Source of the DNA: Ilex aquifolium
Lineage: Eukaryota; Streptophyta; Magnoliopsida; Aquifoliales; Aquifoliaceae
Assembly (NCBI GenBank): GCA_951799425.1
Contig: OX637405.1
Coordinates: 20,247,089-20,311,088 of the forward strand
DNA: 64,000 bases
Direction: 5' to 3'
Position 1 is the first letter of the stretch; each line of letters opens with the position of its first letter. The notes beneath the pieces were generated by a model. The model saw nothing but the letters and a program-made list of their open reading frames with translations. It ran no database searches and was not told the DNA's origin. Of the stretch, positions 24,000-35,054 are shown piece after piece. The translations under genes were made by a program, and so were the position numbers.

Positions 24000-24677
24000 G
24001 ATTTCGTTGGAGAGAGGAAGAGAGGAAAAAAAAAAAACTCCAACTTCTTTCTATGATCTACGGAGTTCCTTTAGTCGGAATCCTTCGGGCCAAGTATTAA
24101 AGTTGATTTACACGATAAGGGCTACGCCTACGTACCAGAAAGGATGGATTTCATCGAAGATTCAAAAATGAAATTTTGGGAAAATCAAGGTTTGAGCTTG
24201 GGTGGTGTTCTTGAAGGTTTCTACAACTCATTTTTATGCTTCAAGAGGTAGGGTTTTCATCCTAACTAGGTTTATTTCCAACTTAGGTTTGAAATATGAA
24301 ATGGATAGAGTGTTAAAGATGTAATTTCATGTTTAGCACTTGCCTATTGTTGTTGAAATGTGGAAAATGGATACAGAAATGAGCAAAATCAATTCTAGCT
24401 TGAATTGGGTATGTAGAAATTACTTGAGGTGATTTCTTGAGTTATGTGATAGAATTGGGGATTTTATGTGATTACATGATTTGGTGCCTTGAAGATGTTT
24501 AATTAAATGCCTATGTGGATTAAGTGTGTTAATTACATTGACTATGTTGTAACATTCTTGGAAATTGATGTTGAAAAATGTTGGTATATGTATGTGATAT
24601 ATTGACATTGAAGCTATTGATGGTGGTTATATGCTATTGATATAATTGACCATGTAGTATGTTGATTGGAGATTGAA

Positions 24678-27061
24678 TGTGACGCCACAATTTTCGGGGG
24701 TCCTTTATTCATCATTGATAACCCATCAACCCGCGGAAGTATCCGTGATTGTCGCATAACCCGACACCACATCAATAGCATACCCTTAACCGGTATTATA
24801 AAAGAAAAATGTAGTATATTTACTTTTAATCAGATGACCCATTCGAGGTCCAACGTACCACCATTGGTAGTCCATTATTATCCATTTGTAACATTTGAAG
24901 AAAGGGAAACAAAGGCCGAAAACAAGGCAAAACAGTTTTAAAATTTGAAGTTTTTGAAGAGTTGTACCGGTACTGCGTACCGGTACGGTTTGCCCACTGG
25001 AAAATGCGTACCGGTACGCAGTACAGGTACTATCTGTCTACTGGGCAGCAGTGTACCGGTACACAGTACCGGTACTCTCTGCCCAGTTTTGCCTTTTTCA
25101 ATTGTTTTTCATTTCCAATCCATTCCAAACCTTACCAAAATCATCCAATACATGTTTAATAAGATTTCTCATATAAAACATGATTTGTACAAGTTCCATT
25201 ACAATTAATTCCATATATTTACACATCAAAATGGAATTTTCACAAAAACTTTACAGAATAAACCAATAAAAGCCACAAGTCGGCTTTCTTCATCCTTGGG
25301 GCTCGAAATGGGAGCCGTCCGCCGGTGTAAATCCCGCACCTGAAATTTTTTCCCGTATAGGGTGAGCTACGCTCAATAGAGTATCTCCTAAAGAGATACT
25401 CCCCAACCTATATGCATATGAAATGTTCACATGCCAACAAATCAACAATTCTCAACATTCCAATTTAGAATATGCATCCCATGTTGGAATCTACCATGTC
25501 ATGTCATGAATTGAGATGAGACTTACTCACGCACATCAATCCCGAGCTCTTCCTAACAAGTGCCAATGTGTATGAATCCGTCATCAATGATCACATCATA
25601 TGACATTTACCAATCCAGGGTCTTTGTAGGGGTGGATGTTCATGGACTCACACCAAAGGTCACCCAACCTACACGGAATTTACGGACTTCCACCGAAGGT
25701 TCCGCGTACACCTACACACTTCATGGACCGAGCCAACGGAGTGCGTATCCAAATCACCGGGCCTTGCACCCGAGGGATCTTCTAACCCTTCTTGCTAACC
25801 CCAATCCTATCAACCATGCAACCCGTGCGACTCGGCTAGGTTTTCAACCAAGCTCACTCGAGCCCACCAGTCATCCACCAAATGTGGTGTTGACAACAAC
25901 CATGCACCTACACCTACATATGCGATGTTCCCGTGCATAATGCAATGTAATGCCTCATTGCAACATGATACAAAGTTCAATACGCTATGAATGACATATG
26001 AACTATTTTGGCATATTTCACATATTCCATGGCAAAATTATATCATAAGCATATAATTTTCATACTTCTTCACAAGTCATTATATCATAAGCATGTATAC
26101 ATATCAACAATTCACATAACTCAACTTCCAAGCATGTTATCAACACACTAGATTTTCAAGGCATATGTAAACACATAATCATGCCCACAATTCATTTAAC
26201 ACAAGAATCACATTGGGTCTATTTCATCTACCCAATTCTAGAAATCACATTTAACAATTTCTAATTTCCAATCCAAGTTAGGATTTTATCTTTACCCATT
26301 TCAATACCCATTTCACTTAATATACAACAATAGGTATGTGATATCTTGCTCTATCAACCTACCCATTTCACAACACATTCTAGGCTTGGAATAACCTTAG
26401 TAGGAGGAAACTCTACCTCTTGAAGCGTAAGAAACGACCGTAGGAAGCTTTCAAGACCCGATTCACATCCAAAGCCCTAGCTCCCAAAAATCCCGTCCTT
26501 GGAATCTCGCCCAAACCCGACCTCCTTGATATGGTTTTGTAGCCCTTGACGCGTAGAACAATCTTTGTTCTTGGCCCGAGTGGATTTGAACTCCCAATAT
26601 TTGTAGATCGTAGAGAGAAGATGGAGAAAAATTTGGATTTTCCCTCTCTTGTTTCTCTCGTTAGAATCGACTGAGCAAAAATGGGGAGAAATCTGATTTT
26701 CTCCCCTATTTATATCCTTTAAATACTTGGTCCATAATGCGCCACACGACCCTTCTTTCCCGGATCCGTTTTAGCCCCGAAACGATTAAATTTCGCTCCG
26801 GTTCAAGTTCAAAATATTTTTTTATTTTAACTGGCCATCATTTATTTCCTAAAATTTAAAATTTTATTCAGAAATTCATTTTTTTGGGTCTCCCGAGGCC
26901 CCGACCGTCTCGTAAAACGTGAAAAATCTGACTAACTCGGAATTCAACGAAATTTGACAGGATAACTAGATTTCGCGAGACGAATCCAACGGTGAGCACC
27001 GTAGTGACAAATTACCATTTTGTCCTTTTTCACAAAAGTTCAAATTTACCCGGATTTTACA
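24678..27061 (-). mobile_element. Tekay-type solo LTR, target duplication TTGAA
   Basis: 2384 bp from TGTGACGCC (24678) to CGGATTTTACA (27061) in plus-strand reading, flanked by perfect TTGAA at 24673-24677 and 27062-27066. It matches the complete Tekay LTR throughout, in minus orientation. It is inserted in the Tekay-type solo LTR at 21014-28511, in the opposite direction. Confidence 0.94.
24964..25075. repeat. Palindrome array D, GTACCGGTAC x6
   Basis: Six copies, one decayed to GTACAGGTAC, with linkers CCCACTGGAAAA and TCTACTGGGCAG. It lies 287-398 bp from the LTR 3' end. Confidence 0.95.
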
Positions 27062-28008
27062 TTGAAATTGTTCATATTGTGCTTATGACATATTGAACAT
27101 GTTAAGAATTGCAATTGTACATATACATTTGCATATGCACGGGAAATATCGCATTCGTGGGTATTAACATGAGTGTGAGTGTGTGCATGTTGTTGGATCA
27201 AACACCATTCTTGGTGATTGATAAGTTAGCTCGGTACAGTCGGACCAAGGTTCGACAGAGTCGCACAGCTGCATGAAAAATTTATGTCGGGTATAGCAAG
27301 AAGGGCTAGATATTCCCTCAGTTGCAAGACCCGGTTACTGGTTTATACACTTTCGTCGGTGAAAGTCTAAAAAAAGTGTATCCGTGTGCGAAACCAGTGG
27401 TGAGATACCAAAATCCCGCTACCCAACAAAGACACATGGTTTATTTTTAAAAAGGCCGTTGGATGTGCAACATCAATGGCAAGGGCTTGGAATGCCCGGT
27501 TTTATACTCATGGAATTGTATGGTTGATAGGAGCCGATAAAGGCTTGAGTTGAGTTGCATGTGTGAGTCTCATCTCATAACATGACATGACATAAATGAT
27601 CCATCATTGAATTACATATTCTTGAATGAATGATTGTTGCTCGTTGAATTTGCATGTGAACATTTCATATGCATCTAGGTTGGGGAGTAGCCTCTTTAGG
27701 AGATACCCTATTGAGCGTGCCTTACCATTTATGGGGACAACATTTTAGGTGCGTGATATGAGCCTGTAAATGGCTCTCACTCGGGCCCTCATTGATGAAG
27801 AAGAGCTGAAATGTGGCTTTAAATCATATTTTCGTAAAACTAAGATGTTATCTAGTTTTGGGACATTAATTGTATGTAAAGGATTGTATCGAACTCGTAT
27901 GAACTGTATTTTGTTCAAAATATCATGTTATATGAGTTGGGTTGGTGTTGTACAAGGTTGGAATGAATTGGAATTGAAAAAGGATGAAAATAGGCGAAAA
28001 CTGGTAAG

Positions 28009-28187
28009 ACCTACTGGTAGAACGACGAGCTCTTCTACCGATAGAACTTGTCCAGTAGATTAAACCTACCGGTAGAACTTTTCCAGTGGGCTAAACCTTC
28101 CGGTAAAACTTTGATAAACCTACCAGTAGAACTTTTGCAGTAGCCTTTTCTACTGGTAGATCTTGCACATCTTCTATCGGTAGGTTT
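28009..28187. repeat. Palindrome array F, CTACCGGTAG x7 (decayed)
   Basis: About seven copies related to TCTACCGGTAGA or CCTACCGGTAGA, most with one or two changes, with linkers TTGTCCAGTAGATT and TTTTCCAGTGGGCT. The more decayed state agrees with the greater age of this LTR. It lies 324-502 bp from the LTR 3' end. Confidence 0.9.
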
Positions 28188-28511
28188 TGTTAAAATCTCA
28201 AATTTTGAAATGTTTTGCTAGGCCTATGAGTCTTGGATTCCTTTGTTCAAATAATATAAATGGACATTAAATGAGGATAAATTGTTGTATATTGGACGTC
28301 GGATGGGTCATGTGATCGAAGTGTACACAGGTTGTACGTTTGGGAATGCCTGATACAAGGGAGACTCTGCCCAAACTTTGTGTTTTTGTGATCCCAATAA
28401 AGGGGATGTTGTTCCGTGGTGTCAGGTTATGCGGCATTCACAGGTATTTTCGCGAGTTGATGGGTGATCAATGGGTTGACAAAGGACCCCCCCGGTTTTA
28501 GGGGCGTCACA

Positions 28512-29076
28512 GGCTTTGACATGGATGTAGAAATTTTATGTAATTTTTGGGATAAATGACTATAGTTATCCTAGTAATTAGTAGATAATTATTAGCTTGG
28601 AGATTATGAATAATGGTAAAGACTGTGATGACTAATGTTGTTAAATCGAGTAGCATTGGTTTAATCATCTAGAGTCTTGTTTTTTGCTATGATTATATTA
28701 CAAGAAATTTGATAGTATTGAATTGAGGGAGATTATTGTAATCCTTCGAAGTCTATCTTTATCTTATGCACCATAAATATATTTATTCTAGATTGAATTG
28801 TGGGAATTCAAGATTATATGTAACAAATAGTATGGAGAGGGTGTTAATCGAGAAAAGGAATACTTGGGACATAGAGAAAATGATTAGTGTTAATCGAGTT
28901 AGTGAATAATGTGGAGATATTAAGATTGATCTGAATTATGAATCTGGATACAAGTGACTTATGAAGGGGATTGTAATGCTTATTGATTTGAGCTCAATAT
29001 CGGGACTGAGAACAAATATCTTGGAGATATAACTTGAACCTTAGCCTAAGTAGTATAGTTGGTTAGTTACTAAAAT
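28512..29076 (+). other. Family-C internal region, second part
   Basis: AT-rich sequence continuing the internal region after the nested solo LTRs. No ORF or motif was recognised. Confidence 0.5.
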
Positions 29077-29255
29077 ACTAATACTATTGGGACATAATTT
29101 GGGGACATAATGAGTTGTCACCAATGAAATGATAGTGAAATATATTTAATGATAGGTCCCATTGTAGCATTAAATGAATTCATTATCATTTCATTGGTGA
29201 CAACTCATTATGTCCCCAAATTATGTCCACAAATTATGTCCTAATAACATTGGTC
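29077..29255. mobile_element. MITE, Mutator-like, with long inverted arms
   Basis: The two halves pair over most of their length: GACATAATTTGGGGACATAA on the left (29091-29110) is reverse-complemented at about 29207-29226, and the pairing continues through GTTGTCACCAATGAAATGAT. Direct repeats TTACTAAAAT at 29067-29076 and 29256-29265 flank it exactly, a target duplication of 9-10 bp as made by Mutator-type transposases. At 179 bp with no coding capacity it is a miniature non-autonomous element. The outermost 15 bases of the two ends match at about 11 positions. Confidence 0.82.
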
Positions 29256-29568
29256 TTACTAAAATTCCCAAGGTTTTTCGACCTTCTGGATTCAATGGAA
29301 GCCTTATTTTGACCTAAAAATATTTATAAAATTACTTAGACAACTTTCTCAAACTTAAACATCTACAAAACTCAATTTACCCCGAAAGTCAAATACGCTT
29401 GGAACTCAAACTTCATAATCAACATTTTAAGAATGATTCTAAGTTTCTACCATCATTATATTCATCTTAGGAGAACTCTTAAGATAATATTATCCTTCTT
29501 TAATTTTAATACGGGGTCATACAATCCACACCCCTAAAATAAAGTTTCGTCCTCATAATTTAATCGTT
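29256..29568 (-). other. Inverted block: LTR start and polypurine region of family C
   Basis: Read on the minus strand, this gives GAGGACGAAACTTTATTTTA, a purine tract AGGGGTGTGG, then TGTATGACCCCG and the first 250 bp of a family-C LTR up to ACCTTGGGAA. The plus-strand LTR text resumes at about 29571 with the next part. The 5' end of the 3' LTR therefore appears inverted in place, with one breakpoint at the MITE duplication. Confidence 0.7.
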
Positions 29569-29570
29569 GA

Positions 29571-29945
29571 GTTAATATGGGATGTATTAGAAGTTAGCAA
29601 GTATTCCAGAGTTAAAACCTATTTTGGAGAGGATTTTGGTAGAAAGGAATTTGACACTATCCTAGTGCTTTGGTTATAAATTTTTATTATAATGTTCCAT
29701 TGAGCTTATTTTTGGAGAGTAGAAATTAGACAATGTTAAGGATAATGTTTTATTTATTCCGCTACAAGATATTATTGGGTTTTTGGATGTAATTGTCATG
29801 GTTTGGCATATTTGTTTTGAAATATGCTTTAATTGTTATGGAGGATGAATGAAATTTCTTTTATTTATGGATTTTATTAGTTACTCTCATGATATGAATG
29901 GTTAGAGATAGTAATGCCTTCTATGGTGGATTTTGGGGCGTTACA
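29571..29945 (+). repeat. Family-C 3' LTR, remaining forward part
   Basis: It matches the 5' LTR at 17400-17550 and then 18960-19200, ending GGGGCGTTACA. The middle of the LTR is absent from this copy. Confidence 0.8.
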
Positions 29946-29969
29946 AATTAACCCTAAATAGTGCGGTAA
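29946..29969. other. Short junction sequence
   Basis: Twenty-four bases between the family-C end and the Athila B LTR, including the candidate duplicated pentamer AATTA. Nothing else is recognised. Confidence 0.4.
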
Positions 29970-31466
29970 TGAATAAGAATTTAGGGTTAAATGTGTGCGT
30001 AAAGTAGGTTAAAATGGTTGATTTATAGAGATAGGATTAATGTTTAATTTATCTATTTTGTAGGATTTCAATTATAATTAAGGAAGTTCGAAGGAATAAA
30101 AGTGCAGAGGCTAAACAAGAGAAGAGAGGCATGCGTAAGAGAAGGGAGGCAAGCGTAATTAAGAAGTCAACAAGTCCACAAAGGAGGGCTGCACAAGGCA
30201 AAAACCAGAGAATCTCCACCATCCGGATGATGGTGGTGGCATCCAGATGGTACCCTAAACCACCTTTCCTCTCCTCTCCTCCTATTGGTCCAGAAAATCA
30301 ACATAATCATCTAATTGGCTAGCCTGGGTGTCTACTGCCTTAACCCCCCCCGCCCCCCCTCTTTCTGGTGTCTATAAATACCCCTATTCAGTCAGTTTTA
30401 GGAGGACGTTCGCCAGAGAAGAAATCCAGATTCAGAAGAAAGAAAACCCTGCCCTAAACACTTTCCAGCCAATAATTTCTCTACTTCTACATTTATGTTT
30501 CATCCTTTCTACTTGGAGGGTTGAACCTCTCTCACTTTTATGCCCTAGCCAGTAATAAGAGTGGGGGTGTTTCAACTATTCATCGGGGAAGGACTTTGTG
30601 TATTTTGTATTCTGTTATAATGGGATCATCTCATTCTTCTTGCTTGTCTATAGCAATGAAGTGTGAGTAGTCCATTTATACTCTTTGGTGAAGGGTGAAA
30701 ACAAGTGTAATATCATTCTGATTATGAAAATGCCGATGTTTTATTCACACGTTAATGTTTATACCTCTCTTAACTGATGAATGGTTATTACTATTATATG
30801 CTCATGGTTATGAACACCGAGCAAAGCTTACTACTATATATCATTCTATCTATAAGTTATTACATAATTCATGCATGATTCAATGACATATGCAGTTGGG
30901 TTTTATGTAACAGTTGGGAGATGGTTATAGACGGAGTAAATCTTGTCATAGTCAATGCTTTTGATTCAATGCACAAACCGGAACTCCATCATCATTAAAT
31001 CATCAACCTGCCAATCAGATAGCTAAAGTAAACCTTTTGAATGGTTCACCTTCAGTTTTACTAGGGTTATTTGGTTGTTGCATGGTACATAGACCTTCCG
31101 ACTAACCTAATCAGTTGTTGTGATATGGTTCAGTTACACATCAAACCTATCGGTTAACTTTCCAGTGAAATGGAAGTTAATTGCTATATGGTGGTATTTC
31201 TATAATTAAGCAATATAATGCATGTCGGATCCCCGAACTAAAGACTAGCTTTTTAGTTATTGTTATCAAGAGTTTAATTTAAGTAATTTTCTGAAAGTTC
31301 TAAGTTTACACCACAAGCTATTATAAAGCACACTACATACAAGACAATCTTACCTTTTCCATTTTGAATTACAATAGTTAGCTCCTTGTGGGTTTGACCG
31401 CGGACTTAACTGAGTAATACTACAACTTGACCACTTATACTAGGGTGTATGATTTAAATCAGGTCA
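29970..31466 (+). mobile_element. Athila-type element B, 5' LTR
   Basis: A plus-strand LTR of about 1.5 kb from TGAATAAGAATTTAGGG to AGGTCA. It has a TATA box TCTATAAATA at 30371-30380 with palindromes CATCCGGATG (30220-30229) and CATCCAGATG about 120-150 bp upstream. It is a relative of the LTR at 55097-56842 (shared GTGTGAGTAGTC, GTGAAGGGT, ATGGAAGTTAATTGCT), but distinct enough to be another family. It is followed by a primer site and the first part of gag only. Confidence 0.8.
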
Positions 31467-31473
31467 AGCTTTT

Positions 31474-31491
31474 TGGCGCCGTTGCCGAGGA
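31474..31491 (+). other. Primer binding site, tRNA-Asp type (element B)
   Basis: TGGCGCCGTTGCCGAGGA, one change from the tRNA-Asp complement, eight bases after the LTR end. Confidence 0.9.
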
Positions 31492-31690
31492 CTTACGGTG
31501 ATTCAAAAACGAACAGGGAAGTTGTCTAGATTGTGTTATATATGTATATACTGTTTGTTTTATTTTAATTTTTTATATTTGTTAAGTCATCAGTAGGGTC
31601 TGTAAATCAATCTAGTCCTTCGTCCTTGTCATCTTCATCATCACAAGCATCAGCTCAAAGATAATGAAAAATGGCTTAAGATCATTTTCC
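31492..31690 (+). pseudogene. Leader and start of gag, Athila-type element B (fragment)
   Basis: After a leader, codons give SSVGSVNQSSPSS, matching the amino end of the Gag of element C (SSVGSVNQSTPSS). The similarity then stops. Only this stub of the element's coding region is present; it is a truncated fossil. Confidence 0.75.
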
Positions 31691-32341
31691 TGAAATTATT
31701 TATCTGTATTAATCCCACATAAAAGAATTTTAAGGATAATGCTAATAATATAATCTAACAAATGCTAATCAAAACAAAATTAATGAGATTATTGAAAGAA
31801 AGTTTACCGTAGAATCGAAGATGTTTATTTGAGTAGATGTAGAATATCTCTCCAAGGAAGATTGGCTCAAATTCTTCAATTGGTTATACATCTCCACTAA
31901 ATATGTAAAGAGTGTAATATTTCACAAGGTTTCTGAAATAAAGAAATCTATTTGTGCTATAACAAAATAAGTTCAAACAAAAATATTAAGATAATACACA
32001 ACTAAAATATGAAAATCCCGCGTGATCAGATTAAGACTATTTTCACAAGGTATAGGAATATTAATCTAATTCAACTATAAATTATATGAAATAATCCTCC
32101 TAACGGAATTAACATGAGTTCCATATTAATTATTAAAAACTAATTAAACACACAGAAGTTCAAAACAAACAGCATGGTTAAAACATAAAGTACTTTAAAA
32201 TTTAAGTGCATAAAGTAAAAGTGCATAATGTAAAAGATAAGTGAAAGAGAGCAAATTGTTTTGTAGAATCTCCAGTCTGTTTAGGAAGTAGACGATTCTC
32301 CTCCAAAACATTCTCTAAAGAACTGTACTTGATTCTGCTCA
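31691..32341 (-). mobile_element. Tail of Athila-type element C (3' non-coding part)
   Basis: This lies directly left of the complete Tekay and shares its duplicated pentamer GCTCA with the Athila sequence at 42617, so before that insertion the two flanks were continuous. The part near 32300 is the continuation of the env-position region; the remainder is AT-rich and non-coding. It includes a block (31790-31900) similar to 7100-7260 of the LARD element. No polypurine tract or 3' LTR in the expected orientation follows, so the 3' end is missing. Confidence 0.65.
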
Positions 32342-34960
32342 TGTGACGCCCCAAATTTCCGGGGGTCCTTTATTAACCGTTGACCATCCGTCAACCCGCG
32401 GAAATACTCGTGATAGTCGTATAACCCGACACCACGTCACTCACATGCTTTTAATCAGATTTACCATCCACAAGGTCAATTATACCTCCATTTATGTCCA
32501 TTTATGTCATAGAAGCCAAAGAAAACAAAGCCCAAAAGCATGGCTAAGCATTTTGAAAATTTCAAGTTTTTGGAAAAACCTTCCGGAAGGTCGACATACA
32601 CCTACCGGAAGGTCACTGAAGGAACTGTTACATGAAAAAGATCAATTTTAAGAACTTCCGGAAGGTCGACATCAGTAGCAAAAACCTTCCGGAAGGTCCA
32701 TTCCAGTAGCCAAAACCTTCCGGAAGGTTCATTCCAGAAAACAAAACCTTCCGAAAGAACTCGGCAGTCAAAAAGAAACCCAAGGCAAAACCTTCCGGAA
32801 GGTCCACTCCAGTAGACAAGTCCTTCCGGTAGGTTTTACTCCAGTAGCTAAAATCTTCCGGAAGGTTCATTCCAGTGGGCAAAACCTTCCGGAAGGTATT
32901 AGCTGTGAGCAAGGCAAGCTGGGGTTTTTAGCAAAACCTTCCGGAAGGCCGACACACACCTTCCGGTAGGTTTTCAGACTGTGAGCATAAAAATGGATTC
33001 CTTTCCCCTCCAAACCATCCTTAAAGCTACCCCATACACTCCAAACTCATTCAATACATGTTTAATGAGATTTTCCATATAATACCCAACTCATACAATC
33101 TCTATTACAATTCATTCCATAATATATATACATCAAAATGGAATTTTGTTAAAGGTTTTACAAAACTTAAACTAAGGCCACAAGCCGGCCCCCTTCATGC
33201 TTGATGCTCTCCAAATGAGCCATCCGCCGGTGCAAAACCCACACCTGAAATGTTTTTCCCATAAAGGGTGAGCCACGCTCAATAGGGTATCTCCTAGAGA
33301 GGCTACTCCCCAACCTAAATGCATATGAAATGTCACATGCTATCAATCAACAATCCACAACAAGAATATATTCCATGTTGAAACATGTAATGTCATGCTA
33401 TGAAATGAGGTGAGACTCACTCATGCACATCAACCAAGCCCTTCCCGGCTCCTCTACACATGCAAGTGCCAATGTGTACCAATCCGTCATTTATGTTCCA
33501 CATCAAATGACATTTCATTCTAGGGTCTTTGTAAGGGGTGGATGTTCATGGACTCACACCAAAGGTCACCCAACCTACACGGAATTCATGGACTTCCACC
33601 AACGGTTCCGCGTACACCGACACACTTTATGGGCTCTTATACCAACGGAGTGCGTATCCAATCACCGGGTCTCTCACCCGAGGGATTTTCTAGCCCTTCT
33701 TGCTACCCCAACCCTATCAACATATAAACCATTCGACTCGTCTAGGTCATCGACCCATATTACCCGAGCTCACTCGTCATCCACCATGTGTGGTGAAGAC
33801 AAATAACCATGCACACACACCTCCTAAAATGCGATGTTCCCGTGCATATGAAATGTGGTGCTCCATTGCAACACCAATACAATGTTCGATATGATATGAG
33901 TGACATATGAACATTCTCAACACATTTCCCATATTCCATGGCAAAATCATATCAAAATCATATAATTCCCATAATACAAATTCCAAGCATGTTATCAACA
34001 TACTAAAATTTCATGGCATATATATAAACACATAACACGTCCACAATTTCATATAACACATGAATTTACATTGGGTTCATTTCACATATCCAATTCATAG
34101 AAATCACAATTAGTAACTTCTAAATATTCATCCAAGTTAGGATTTCCTTTACCCATTTCAATACCCAATTCACCCAATTTCACAACAATAGGCAAGAGAC
34201 ACATAGGCTATCATCCTACCCATTCCATAAAAACATTATAGGCTTGGAATAAACCTTAGTAGGAAGAAACCCTACCTCTTGAAGCGTGAGGAACGACCAA
34301 GGGAAGTTCCAAGACCCGATTCAAGCTAAAAACTCTCACTTCTCGAAAATCCCGTACCTTAATCTTCGGTAAAACTTGCGCTTTTTGGTATAGCCGCGTA
34401 GCCCTCGATGAGTAGAGCGACTTTAATTCTTGGCTTGCGTGGATTCGAGGTCCGTAGCGCCGTAGATCGTAGAGAGAAGGTGAGTTTTTCTCTCTTTTCT
34501 CCCTCTTTCTCTCTATCGGCTGAAACCGGCTGAACAATGGGGAAAAATCTAATTTTTCCCCCTATTTATATTTTAGAATACTTGGCCCACAATTCGCCAC
34601 ACGTCCTATTTAATTCCGGGTCCGTTTTAACCCCGAAACGATTAAATTTCGTCCCGATTTAAGTTTAAAATATTTTTATTTCACTTGTCTCTAATATTTC
34701 CCCAAACTTGGAAATTTTATAAAAAATTTCGTGTACGGGGTCACCCGGGGCCCGTTCGTCTCGTAAAACGCGAAAAATCCGACTATCTCGGAATTCCACG
34801 AAATTTGACGTGGTAACTAGATTTCGCGAGACGAATCCAACGGTGAGGTCCGTTTCGTCATCCGAGTTCTAGAAAAATTCAGGTTTACAACCTGTACTGT
34901 AGTGGCAATTTACCGTTTTGCCCTTTTTTCACAAAGATTGAAATTTTCTCGGGTTTTACA
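32342..34960 (-). repeat. Tekay 3' LTR
   Basis: TGTGACGCC...GGGTTTTACA in plus-strand reading. The TATA box (AATATAAATAGG on the minus strand) is at 34561-34572, about 390 bp from the LTR start. The palindrome array is near the LTR 3' end. Confidence 0.97.
32577..32972. repeat. Palindrome array G, AACCTTCCGGAAGGTT x12
   Basis: Twelve copies of a CTTCCGGAAG-centred palindrome (several perfect over 12-14 bp; some CTTCCGGTAG hybrids), separated by linkers such as CATTCCAGTAGCCAA, CACTCCAGTAGACAA and CATTCCAGTGGGCAA. It lies 235-630 bp from the LTR 3' end, about 1.6-2 kb downstream of the TATA box, so it should be in the transcribed leader. Confidence 0.96.
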
Positions 34961-34973
34961 TTCTTCCCCCCTT
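34961..34973 (-). other. Tekay polypurine tract
   Basis: AAGGGGGGAAGAA on the minus strand, directly before the 3' LTR start TGTAAAACCC. Confidence 0.9.
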
Positions 34974-35054
34974 AGAAGAATTTCGTCCCCGAAATTCATA
35001 CACTCATGCACACACAATTACACGCATATGCAACAGTCATATAATACTAAATGA

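Larger units (their letters stand above)
21014..28511 (+). mobile_element. Tekay-type solo LTR hosting two younger solo LTRs
   Basis: It starts TGTAAAACC at 21014 and ends GGGGCGTCACA at 28511, in plus orientation. Removing the two inserted LTRs and their duplicated pentamers leaves about 2557 bp, very near the 2619-bp LTR of the complete Tekay. Flanks AGCTT (21009-21013) and GGCTT (28512-28516) match at 4 of 5, consistent with an old target duplication. The shared block GGATTCGTCTTGCGAAATC near the start is found in every Tekay-type LTR here. The palindrome array is at 28009-28187. Confidence 0.88.
17138..29945 (+). mobile_element. Family-C LTR retrotransposon, non-coding, heavily nested
   Basis: It has a 5' LTR at 17138-19200, a tRNA-iMet type primer site at 19205-19215 and 3' LTR parts up to GGGGCGTTACA at 29945. 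Flanking pentamers CATTA (17133-17137) and AATTA (29946-29950) match at 4 of 5. The internal sequence (19201-21013, 28512-29076) shows no gag or pol, so it is either a non-autonomous derivative or decayed beyond recognition. The text just inside the 3' LTR (GAGGACGAAACTT...TTAGGGG, now inverted) is like that of chromoviruses such as the Tekay at 34961. It hosts a Tekay-type solo LTR with two further solo LTRs, plus a MITE. Old: LTRs differ by many changes and a large internal loss in the 3' copy. Confidence 0.75.

Noticed and set aside
29091-29226. Candidate microRNA precursor hairpin
   Set aside because: The hairpin is fully explained as a MITE with a target duplication; nothing in the sequence alone supports a microRNA gene.
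32577-32972. CRISPR-like array (regular repeats with spacers)
   Set aside because: Repeats are short palindromes with related, not unique, linkers, inside a plant LTR. Neither the organism nor the structure fits a CRISPR.
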